Source: Pseudomonadota bacterium
Lineage (GTDB): Bacteria > Pseudomonadota > Alphaproteobacteria > Rhizobiales > Xanthobacteraceae
DNA: 7,438 nucleotides
Assembly (NCBI GenBank): GCA_023431725.1
Contig: JAEYVN010000264.1
Coordinates: forward strand, 1 to 7,438
Direction: 5' to 3'
Numbering within the stretch: position 1 is the stretch's first letter; each line of letters begins with the position of its first letter. A program made the position numbers and the translations under genes. Below are positions 1 through 7,438 of this stretch, piece after piece. A model generated the notes under the pieces. The model ran no database searches and was not told where the DNA came from. It saw only the letters and a program-made list of their open reading frames with translations.

Positions 1-51
1 AACATCACATCTTGCGAAACGTCACATCTTGCAACACTTCACGTCGTGCGA
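1..51. repeat. 17-bp tandem repeat, three imperfect copies, cut by window edge
   Basis: Three consecutive 17-base units lie at 1-17, 18-34 and 35-51. Units 1 and 2 (aacatcacatcttgcga and aacgtcacatcttgcaa) agree at 15 of 17 positions. Unit 3 (cacttcacgtcgtgcga) agrees with unit 1 at 13 of 17. The array starts at the first base of the window, so more copies may lie to the left. No function can be assigned; it could be a decayed minisatellite or the edge of a dispersed repeat. Confidence 0.6.
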
Positions 52-95
52 AACGCGGCACGAAGCCTTCTGCACACCAATCATTCTGCGAGGGT

Positions 96-133
96 GGGCA
101 ACGAAGAGCGCATAAGTGCGCATCCCGTTGCCC
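96..133. repeat. Nested palindromic hairpin, REP-like intergenic element
   Basis: The outer arms gggcaacg (96-103) and cgttgccc (126-133) are perfectly complementary over 8 bp. Inside them, gcgca (108-112) pairs with tgcgc (117-121) around a taag tetraloop. A symmetric 4x4 internal loop separates the two stems. The left side reads agggtgggca, which resembles the start of short palindromic repeats that, from memory, are scattered between genes in Bradyrhizobium relatives. The AT-rich run on the plus strand starts more than 10 bases after the stem, so it is not a typical rho-independent terminator, although transcript ending or 3'-end protection is possible. Confidence 0.55.
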
Positions 134-256
134 GGAAAGAAGTGAAAATTTTTTCGTGATGAAAAACAAACAACGACGCCTAGATAGCCCCCTCACCTTG
201 TCGCCTCGATGCGCGCGGTAACGAATGCCAATTTTCTGGATGGTCATTCGGCACGC

Positions 257-278
257 ACTTTCACATGAGTATGAAAGT
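257..278. promoter_or_regulatory. 7-bp inverted repeat, possible operator
   Basis: Arms actttca (257-263) and tgaaagt (272-278) are perfect reverse complements separated by 8 bases. The dyad lies in non-coding sequence about 150 bp beyond the 3' end of the secreted protein gene, with no adjacent start codon that I trust. A dyad of this size can arise by chance in a few hundred bases, so the regulatory reading is weak. Confidence 0.2.
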
Positions 279-428
279 ACAATTCGCTTTCGTTTACCAG
301 TCACAAACTTCGATTGTGCCGAAACGTGGGGCCACAATCCTGTGAAGTCCTCGTGAACGAATGACCGTAACGCCAGGTACATGAAATCCAACTCTGCGGA
401 CGATGCGACACCGCAAAGAAAGCAGTGT

Positions 429-707
429 TTATCGGCCTTTCCAGCCTGCTTCGCGTGCGCAAGACTCGACCGCTCGCGGGTTTGACTTCTCCCACTGCGT
501 GATCGACCGCGTTTCATTCGAAGACATACGGTTGTTCATGCACGTGCAATAGCCAAGGATAACGGGCGCGGTCTGGCCCTCGTCCTTATTGTCGTCAACG
601 CATTCCCTGATCCACTTCACATCGTCAGCATTTTGCTGGGCAAATGCCGGATGCTGTATCGCGATGGTGACGAACGCGACTGCAGCGAATGTAAAAAGAC
701 ACTTCAT
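429..707 (-). CDS. Small secreted four-cysteine protein, function unknown
   Basis: The product is 92 residues. Residues 1-23 form a classical Sec signal peptide (a Lys near the start, a hydrophobic core AAVAFVTIAI, and cleavage expected after AFA-23), so the mature protein of about 69 residues should be periplasmic or secreted. The mature part has four cysteines (36, 54, 56, 83) including a YCTCM motif, enough for two disulfides, plus conserved-looking WIRECV and TQWEK segments. It resembles small hypothetical exported proteins of Bradyrhizobium relatives; I know of no function. The start is well supported: an AAGGAG Shine-Dalgarno (715-720, minus strand) sits 7 bases before the ATG, and the frame ends in TAA. 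It lies downstream of the AraC-family gene on the same strand, but the 249-bp gap suggests its own promoter. Confidence 0.8.
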   Translation of the reverse strand: MKCLFTFAAVAFVTIAIQHPAFAQQNADDVKWIRECVDDNKDEGQTAPVILGYCTCMNNRMSSNETRSITQWEKSNPRAVESCAREAGWKGR

Positions 708-714
708 CGATCCG

Positions 715-720
715 CTCCTT
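715..720 (-). promoter_or_regulatory. Shine-Dalgarno of the small secreted protein gene
   Basis: On the minus strand the sequence reads AAGGAG, then 7 bases, then the ATG at 707-705. This near-consensus site fixes the start of the 92-residue protein and is much better than any site in front of competing frames. Confidence 0.75.
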
Positions 721-723
721 CAG

Positions 724-745
724 AAGCTCCAACACACCGGAGCTT
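724..745 (-). promoter_or_regulatory. 5'-leader hairpin just upstream of the Shine-Dalgarno
   Basis: Arms aagctcc (724-730) and ggagctt (739-745) form a perfect 7-bp stem with an 8-base loop. The stem ends 3 bases before the AAGGAG site of the secreted protein gene when read on the minus strand. In the transcript it could stabilise the leader or affect ribosome access; as DNA it could be an operator. The structure is seen; the role is inferred. Confidence 0.35.
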
Positions 746-761
746 GTGCATCCGGGCGCCG

Positions 762-784
762 TTTGGCGCGTGTTGTGTGCCAAA
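762..784. promoter_or_regulatory. TTTGGC-N11-GCCAAA dyad upstream of secreted protein gene
   Basis: Perfect 6-bp arms (762-767 and 779-784) are separated by 11 bases, the geometry of many dimeric regulator sites. A second, overlapping dyad has arms gcgcc (756-760) and ggcgc (765-769). On the minus strand the same stretch reads TGGCAC (782-777) with a GG-N10-GC spacing reminiscent of a sigma-54 promoter, but the -12 half is ACGC instead of TTGC. The promoter reading is therefore weak. Short dyads are common by chance. Confidence 0.25.
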
Positions 785-804
785 TTCAAAGGTGGCTGTC
801 GTCT

Positions 805-838
805 CACTGCGCGCAAAGTCTATCCCAATGCGCGCAAA
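805..838. promoter_or_regulatory. Paired 10-bp direct repeat with 21-bp periodicity, candidate AraC-type binding site
   Basis: The word tgcgcgcaaa occurs at 808-817 and again at 829-838. Including the preceding three bases, the match is 12 of 13. The copies start exactly 21 bp apart, two helical turns, so both present the same face of the DNA. Direct-repeat half-sites about 21 bp apart are the classical binding geometry of AraC-family proteins. An AraC-family gene ends 119 bp away, and the site lies about 100-130 bp upstream of the secreted protein's start codon, a plausible activator position. Control by the neighbouring regulator is inference. Confidence 0.45.
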
Positions 839-956
839 TATCCGGGATTGCACAGGTTCGCTGCTCGTTTGTTTGCAGATTGGAATAACAAACCGATAAC
901 GGCGACGCAGCCGGAGCAGCCGCATCGACGTCCATCACGACAAAAATGAATAACTA

Positions 957-1910
957 TTACTTTTGCAGCTGTCGGAAATCTGCCGGCGACATGCCGAAGG
1001 CCGAACGAAAGGCGCGATAGAACGTCGAAAGTCCATCGAAGCCGCATGCAAAAGCGATGTCCGCGACGGCGCGGGGCGGCAGCTGACTGAGCAACAGCCG
1101 TGCATGTTCAAGTCGGCGCGACAGCACGTATCGCGCATGGGTCGTCCCGGTCGGCTCGAACAACAGATGCAACTGACGGACAGAAATGCCGAGCAGCGCC
1201 GCCGTCATTGCCGGCGACAGATCGGGGCGATCGATATTGTTTTCGATCTCCTGCTTGGCACGCTGCAGCAGACCGACGCGAATGGCGTTCCTGCTCCGCA
1301 GTTCCTGAGGCGCAGCCATACCGCGCGCAACAATGGCCAGTTGGGCCAGGGTCTGCACCGCGGCCTCCGCACCGGCACCATGCAGGTGCGGCGCTTGTTC
1401 GACAAAGGACGCGAAGTAATCCGCGAATAATTGGGTCAAGCCGGGCGCGACAAGCAGCGGCCGGGCCGACAGATCCTGTTCGCGTTCGATCAGCGCCTTG
1501 CAACGCGCGAAGGGAATTTTCACCAGACGCAAGTGAAAGCCCGCATCGGTCGTCGGCGTGGTCTTGTAAGGCCTGTCGGAATGACTGGTTGCGATAGAAC
1601 CGGCCGACACGATGAATTCGCTGCCGCCGGCCTCGAACCAGCCGCCGCCGTCGAGCTGCTGATAGATGCACAGGGCGTCGCCCGGCGAACGCTCGATATC
1701 CTGTTCGGTCCGCGCCACCCGATAGGACGATGCATGCATCTCCACCAGCGCAGCGCCCCCGACCGACAGCGCGGAACACCGGCCGTTGAATCGCGCCTGC
1801 TGTCCTTTGTCCAGATCGATGCTGACGCCGAAAACATTCTTCGCGCGCACTTCCCGCCAATGCGTGAAGCGCTCGTTCTCTGGAATATCGTCGGTCGAGA
1901 AACTGAGCAT
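957..1910 (-). CDS. AraC-family transcriptional regulator
   Basis: A cytoplasmic DNA-binding regulator of 317 residues, a usual length for the family. Residues about 15-200 look like the AraC-binding-like cupin domain of the FeaR/XylS type, which senses a small ligand. Residues about 210-315 form the double helix-turn-helix: the first motif is near 231-251 (LSPAMTAALLGISVRQLHLL) and the second near 282-304. The C-terminal signature includes VADIAFACGFDGLSTFYRAF, then FGMSPADFR. The ATG at 1910 is the only reasonable start, because an in-frame TAA lies nine codons upstream with no other start codon between. A purine-rich GGGGAGGG lies about 17 bases upstream, farther than usual. The gene is divergent from the histidine kinase operon and upstream of the secreted protein gene on the same strand. 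The ligand is unknown; FeaR-like amine or aromatic sensing is possible but not shown. Confidence 0.9.
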   Translation of the reverse strand: MLSFSTDDIPENERFTHWREVRAKNVFGVSIDLDKGQQARFNGRCSALSVGGAALVEMHASSYRVARTEQDIERSPGDALCIYQQLDGGGWFEAGGSEFIVSAGSIATSHSDRPYKTTPTTDAGFHLRLVKIPFARCKALIEREQDLSARPLLVAPGLTQLFADYFASFVEQAPHLHGAGAEAAVQTLAQLAIVARGMAAPQELRSRNAIRVGLLQRAKQEIENNIDRPDLSPAMTAALLGISVRQLHLLFEPTGTTHARYVLSRRLEHARLLLSQLPPRAVADIAFACGFDGLSTFYRAFRSAFGMSPADFRQLQK

Positions 1911-1931
1911 CGCACCGCCCGCGTTCCCTCC

Positions 1932-1960
1932 CCTTTACGCACCCGCGCATAAATTTTCAA
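1932..1960 (-). promoter_or_regulatory. Possible promoter of the AraC-family gene
   Basis: On the minus strand TTGAAA (1960-1955) is followed after exactly 17 bases by TAAAGG (1937-1932). The -35 matches the consensus well, but the -10 matches at only three of six positions. Transcription would start close to the start codon, giving a short leader. This is a weak, pattern-based call. Confidence 0.25.
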
Positions 1961-1998
1961 CCAGTCGTTGTGGCGCGCGGCGGGTCGTTCATGCGGGC

Positions 1999-2016
1999 GG
2001 ATAGGCCACCCTATCC
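1999..2016. promoter_or_regulatory. 18-bp dyad in the divergent region, candidate operator
   Basis: The sequence ggataggccaccctatcc consists of perfect 7-bp arms (1999-2005, 2010-2016) around a 4-base centre. It lies between the divergent AraC-family gene (starts 1910) and the kinase operon (start about 2103-2157), where it could serve either promoter. It would be coding only if the kinase used a very early TTG start at 1968, for which there is no ribosome binding site. Confidence 0.35.
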
Positions 2017-2156
2017 CCGAGGATGAGTTGCGGCGCGCCCGGAGACTGCGACAATGGGATGCGATCGTGCACTGGCCTATGCCGCCGTTGCCACTGGGCA
2101 AAATGCAGTCGGATGTTAATCTCCCGCGATACAACCGATGGTACGGGCGAGCGGGT

Positions 2157-3395
2157 ATGGACGGTCAGCAGCGGGCATTGAACGACTTCGGACGTGGGCC
2201 CGAGGACGACGCGATTGAGCGCACTGTGGCCGAGTTGCGCGACGAGTTGGAAAAGACAAGGCTCGCTCGCGAGGCCGCGGAGGAAGAGCTGCGCGAGACT
2301 CTCGCTGCGATGATCCAGCATCAGCAGGTCGGCAAGTGTGGCAATTTTCGTTACAACACGGTGACCGGCGCAATAACCGGGACGGAGGAAGTGTTTAAGA
2401 TGTTCCACTTCCCGCCCGGTACCCGTGGGTGCACAGTCGACGAGTGGCTCGTCAAACTGCATCCGGATGACCGCTCCCGCATCGAACAGCAATTCTATGA
2501 TGCACTCACCAAAGGCCAGGAGTTGCGGTTCGAATACCGCATCGTCCTCGACGGCGGTGGAACGAAGCAGATCCGCTGCGACGGCGAGCCGGATCCCGCA
2601 TCCAAGGGTGAGCTGACCTATTTCGGCGTCCTGACCGACGTGACCGAACGGCGCGCCGCCGAGCAGGCACAGCGCGCCATGGAGGCTGATCTGGCGGCCG
2701 CCTTGCGTCTTGCTTCGATGGGAGAACTCGCCGGCTCGATCATCCACGAGATCAATCAACCACTCGCCGCGGTCGCCACCAGCGCCTCGGCATGCCGCCG
2801 TTGGCTGAACGCCGGTCCCGATCGCATCGACCGCGCGCTCGCGTCGCTGGAGCGGGTCGTCGAGGAGGGGCAGCGCGCTGCGGCCATCATCAGCGGCCTG
2901 AAATCCCTCATCCGCAATGTCTCGGCTAAGCCGATTGCTTTCGATTTCAATGGCGCAACGCGGGACGTGTGTTCGCTGATCATGTCCGAGCTGGCCCGGG
3001 AGAACGTGCTGCTCAAAACCGACTTCGAGAAGGATTTGCCGCTGGCGCTCGGCAATCCCGTTCAGATCCAGCAGATTCTGATGAACCTGGCGCGCAACGC
3101 AATTGAGGCGATGCGCGCCAGCCAAATACGACGCGTGCTTGCCATCTCGACAGGCCGCCAAGGTCCGATGCTTTCGCTACGCGTGGCCGATACCGGAACC
3201 GGCTTCAATCCGGATGAAGCCGAACTGCTGTTCCAGCCGCTTTACACGACGAAACAGGAAGGCATGGGATTAGGACTGTCGATCTCCAGGAAAATCGCAA
3301 TCGCCAACGGCGGGACGCTCCAGGCCGAACCGAGAGACGGTGGCGGAGCGGTATTCCACCTCCTTCTCCCTGCGGAGATCCAGGATCATGATTGA
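2157..3395 (+). CDS. Soluble PAS-domain sensor histidine kinase (FixL/DctB-like HK core)
   Basis: This kinase would autophosphorylate a histidine and pass the phosphate to response regulators. From the ATG at 2157 it has 412 residues: a charged coiled-coil (about 16-52), a PAS/PAC domain (about 53-172, ending in YFGVLTDVTERR), a HisKA dimerisation domain with the H-box SIIHEINQPLAAV (His197), and a HATPase_c domain. The ATPase domain shows an N-box (NLARNAIEAM, Asn314), a G1 box (DTGTGF, Asp345), an F-box (LFQPLYTTK) and a G2 box (GMGLGLS, about 369-375). No membrane segment or signal peptide is visible, so it senses inside the cell. The heme-binding residues of FixL are not evident, so the ligand is unknown. 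The start is uncertain: ATG 2103 (430 residues), ATG 2079 and TTG 2028 are in frame and none has a strong ribosome site. Its end overlaps the next gene by 8 bp, so expression is probably coupled. Confidence 0.9.
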   Translation: MDGQQRALNDFGRGPEDDAIERTVAELRDELEKTRLAREAAEEELRETLAAMIQHQQVGKCGNFRYNTVTGAITGTEEVFKMFHFPPGTRGCTVDEWLVKLHPDDRSRIEQQFYDALTKGQELRFEYRIVLDGGGTKQIRCDGEPDPASKGELTYFGVLTDVTERRAAEQAQRAMEADLAAALRLASMGELAGSIIHEINQPLAAVATSASACRRWLNAGPDRIDRALASLERVVEEGQRAAAIISGLKSLIRNVSAKPIAFDFNGATRDVCSLIMSELARENVLLKTDFEKDLPLALGNPVQIQQILMNLARNAIEAMRASQIRRVLAISTGRQGPMLSLRVADTGTGFNPDEAELLFQPLYTTKQEGMGLGLSISRKIAIANGGTLQAEPRDGGGAVFHLLLPAEIQDHD

Positions 3396-4014
3396 GCCTA
3401 CGAACGCGACCCAAAGGCCGCTGGTCCACGTCGTCGACGATGACCCAGGGGTGCGAAATGCCCTCGAAGATCTCCTCGCGTCGGTCGGCTACGACGTGGC
3501 GAGCTTTGCCAGCGCCAGCGAACTTCTCGCGGCCGAACAGGCGGACCATGCGCATTGCCTGATTCTGGACGTTCGAATGCCCGGCGTGAACGGTCTTGAT
3601 TTTCAGGAGCAGCTGGCGCGCAAAGGCCGCACCGTGCCGGTGATTCTCGTCACCGGACATGGCGACGTGCCGATGAGCGTTCGCGGGATGAAGGCGGGCG
3701 CGATCGACTTCATACAGAAGCCATTCCGGGAACAGGATCTGCTCGACGCAGTCGCCCTCGCCGTCGAAGAGTGCCGTCGCCGGGCGCCGCTCATCGAGCG
3801 CCGCGAGGATGCGCTGCAGCGCTTCGCCGGCCTGTCGCCGCGCGAGCGAGAGGTCATCGGTCACGTCGTTAAAGGCCGGCTCAACAAGCAGATCGCCCAC
3901 GAGCTTTCGATCAGCGAGGTGACGGTCAAGCTTCATCGCTCGAGTGCCATGCGGAAGCTGGGGGTACGATCCCTCGTCGAACTAACCCGTCTCGCAGATT
4001 CGTTGGGCATCTAA
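3388..4014 (+). CDS. FixJ/NarL-type response regulator with LuxR HTH
   Basis: A two-domain DNA-binding response regulator of 208 residues. The receiver (about 12-125) has the acidic pocket DDD (17-19), the phosphoacceptor Asp61 in LILDVRMPG, the switch Thr89 and the conserved Lys111 in IQKPF. The stretch TGHGDVPMSVRGMKAGAIDF is strongly FixJ-like. The LuxR-type helix-turn-helix (about 147-205) begins LSPREREVIGHVVKGRLNKQ, with recognition helix near SEVTVKLHRSSAMRKLG. The ATG at 3388 overlaps the end of the kinase gene and is preceded by an AGGA-containing purine stretch; this start gives a receiver of normal length. The partner is almost certainly the adjacent kinase. The true FixJ partners (a heme-PAS kinase, fixK) are not seen here, so I do not assign the symbol fixJ. 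Confidence 0.92.
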   Translation: MIEPTNATQRPLVHVVDDDPGVRNALEDLLASVGYDVASFASASELLAAEQADHAHCLILDVRMPGVNGLDFQEQLARKGRTVPVILVTGHGDVPMSVRGMKAGAIDFIQKPFREQDLLDAVALAVEECRRRAPLIERREDALQRFAGLSPREREVIGHVVKGRLNKQIAHELSISEVTVKLHRSSAMRKLGVRSLVELTRLADSLGI

Positions 4015-4015
4015 C

Positions 4016-4414
4016 ATGGAAACCATTGTGTCTTCACATTTGCGGAAGAAGCCGATGGTCAGCGTCGTCGATGACGACGCCGCGATGCGGGCTTCGCTGA
4101 CCGACCTGCTGGATTCGGTCGGCTGTCAATCGATGGCGTTCGACAGCTGCGAGCATTTCATGGACTCCGACGCGCTGACAACGAGTGACCTGGTCATCAC
4201 CGATATTCAGATGGGCAAGCTCGACGGCCTCGGTCTGCTGACCCGGCTCCGCGAGATCTTGCCTTCGCCGGTCCCGGTGATTGTGATCACCGCGCTAACC
4301 GATGAACGGCTCGAGCGCCGCGCGGCCGCTCAAGGCTGCTACGCGTTCCTGCGCAAGCCATTCAATCCCGACACGCTGCTCGGTTTTGTGCGAGAGGCCA
4401 TGGCGCTGCCGTGA
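4016..4414 (+). CDS. Stand-alone receiver (single-domain response regulator)
   Basis: At 132 residues this is a receiver domain with no output domain. It keeps all residues needed for phosphorylation: the acidic cluster Asp19-21 (VSVVDDD), the phosphoacceptor Asp63 in VITDIQM, Thr92 in VIVITA and Lys114 in FLRKPF. Such proteins act as phosphate shuttles, sinks or protein-binding switches. The ATG at 4016 is one base after the preceding stop (taacATG) and has no Shine-Dalgarno of its own, implying translational coupling. An alternative ATG at 4055, preceded by GGAAGAAG, would remove 13 residues and still leave the full receiver. It differs clearly from the receiver of the preceding gene, so it is not a recent duplicate. 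It may compete with that regulator for the kinase (inference). Confidence 0.87.
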   Translation: METIVSSHLRKKPMVSVVDDDAAMRASLTDLLDSVGCQSMAFDSCEHFMDSDALTTSDLVITDIQMGKLDGLGLLTRLREILPSPVPVIVITALTDERLERRAAAQGCYAFLRKPFNPDTLLGFVREAMALP

Positions 4415-4479
4415 ACGAGGCTCGCAGCGCCGACGCTGCTGACGACTCGCTGCCGAGAGCCACGGCCCGCTTTCAGGAC

Positions 4480-4512
4480 AAAAAAGCCGCCCAACCGGAG
4501 TTGGGCGGCTTT
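4480..4512. terminator. Rho-independent terminator between the regulator operon and rpoC
   Basis: A perfect 13-bp GC-rich stem is formed by aaagccgcccaac (4483-4495) and gttgggcggcttt (4500-4512), with the tetraloop cgga. On the minus strand the stem runs into six T residues (4485-4480), an ideal terminator beginning 25 bases after the rpoC stop codon. On the plus strand the tail is only ctttcgtgttt, so it is a weaker stop for the regulator operon ending at 4414. It probably works in both directions. Confidence 0.9.
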
Positions 4513-4537
4513 CGTGTTTGGATGAGCGGCGGAAGAC

Positions 4538-7438
<2,901 letters not shown>

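Larger units (their letters stand above)
1..428. other. Intergenic, repeat-bearing stretch without a convincing gene
   Basis: This stretch downstream of the small secreted protein gene looks less GC-rich than the rest of the window and includes AT-rich runs, for example around 144-170. Open frames exist on both strands. Their translations have the odd, Cys/Arg/Ser-rich composition of non-coding sequence, lack a ribosome binding site, and one of them overlaps the secreted protein gene. What it does hold is the 17-bp tandem repeat (1-51), a nested hairpin (96-133), a bulged hairpin (222-250, arms cgaatg/cattcg extended by cca/tgg around an unpaired t244) and a 7-bp dyad (257-278). I see no tRNA or identifiable RNA gene. 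Confidence 0.6.

Noticed and set aside
242..366. 9-bp inverted match ggtcattcg (242-250) and cgaatgacc (358-366) as ends of a mobile element
   Set aside because: A match of this length is expected by chance in about 400 bp, and there are no flanking target duplications or transposase.
395..415. Hairpin (tgcgg/ccgca) as terminator for the secreted protein gene
   Set aside because: The stem is only 5 bp with an 11-base loop and no T-run follows on the minus strand.
5..517. Long minus-strand open frame of 170 codons across the left intergenic region
   Set aside because: It overlaps the well-supported secreted protein gene, has no ribosome binding site, runs through the 17-bp repeats and the hairpin, and its translation has unnatural Cys/Arg/Ser-rich composition.
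1108..1950. 280-codon minus-strand frame overlapping the AraC-family gene
   Set aside because: It is an Arg-rich shadow frame of a high-GC gene; the overlapping frame has a full AraC-family domain signature.
2088..2101. Small stem ttgcc/ggcaa immediately before the alternative kinase ATG at 2103
   Set aside because: A 5-bp stem is too short to support a regulatory claim, and the start codon itself is uncertain.
2023..2181. Short Cys-rich leader-peptide-like frame starting at an ATG after cccgagg, upstream of the kinase
   Set aside because: The start site looks tempting, but the frame has no recognisable sequence and runs out of frame into the kinase gene; most likely chance.
1989..3161. 390-codon frame antisense to the histidine kinase
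   Set aside because: It shows no domain motifs, while the sense frame carries every histidine kinase box; antisense open frames are common in GC-rich genes.
3388..4014. Assignment of the response regulator as fixJ itself
   Set aside because: The receiver is FixJ-like, but the neighbouring kinase lacks an evident heme-PAS signature and no fix genes are nearby; many FixJ-family paralogues exist in this group.

Overview
The window reads as chromosomal DNA of an alphaproteobacterium, most likely of the Bradyrhizobium/Rhodopseudomonas/Afipia/Nitrobacter group. The grounds are the high GC, the RpoC sequence, the FixJ-type response regulator, and the style of the AraC-like and small secreted proteins. 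This placement is by recognition and was not checked by a search.

Layout, left to right. Positions 1-428 hold no convincing gene but several repeats: a 17-bp tandem repeat at the left edge, a strong nested hairpin resembling a dispersed palindromic element, and weaker dyads. A 92-residue secreted four-cysteine protein lies on the minus strand (429-707). It is preceded by a 249-bp leader/promoter region with a paired 10-bp direct repeat and two dyads. Next, also on the minus strand, is an AraC-family regulator (957-1910). An intergenic region of about 190-250 bp separates it from a divergent plus-strand cassette: a soluble PAS histidine kinase (about 2157-3395), a FixJ/NarL-type response regulator (3388-4014) and a stand-alone receiver protein (4016-4414). 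The three genes overlap or nearly touch, so they should form one operon. The cassette converges on the 3' end of rpoC (minus strand, 4538 to beyond 7438), with a rho-independent terminator between them at 4480-4512.

How the genes may work together (inference). The kinase would phosphorylate the FixJ-like DNA-binding regulator and/or the receiver-only protein, giving a branched pathway in which the latter could act as a competitor, phosphate sink or relay. The AraC-type protein may control its own neighbourhood. A near-perfect direct repeat with 21-bp periodicity lies between its gene and the secreted-protein gene, which is the geometry expected for AraC-family binding.

I found no CRISPR array, tRNA, rRNA, insertion sequence or phage gene. 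Nothing here is clearly a wholly new system. The most interesting points are the kinase with two different receivers, and the possible AraC target site in front of the secreted protein.
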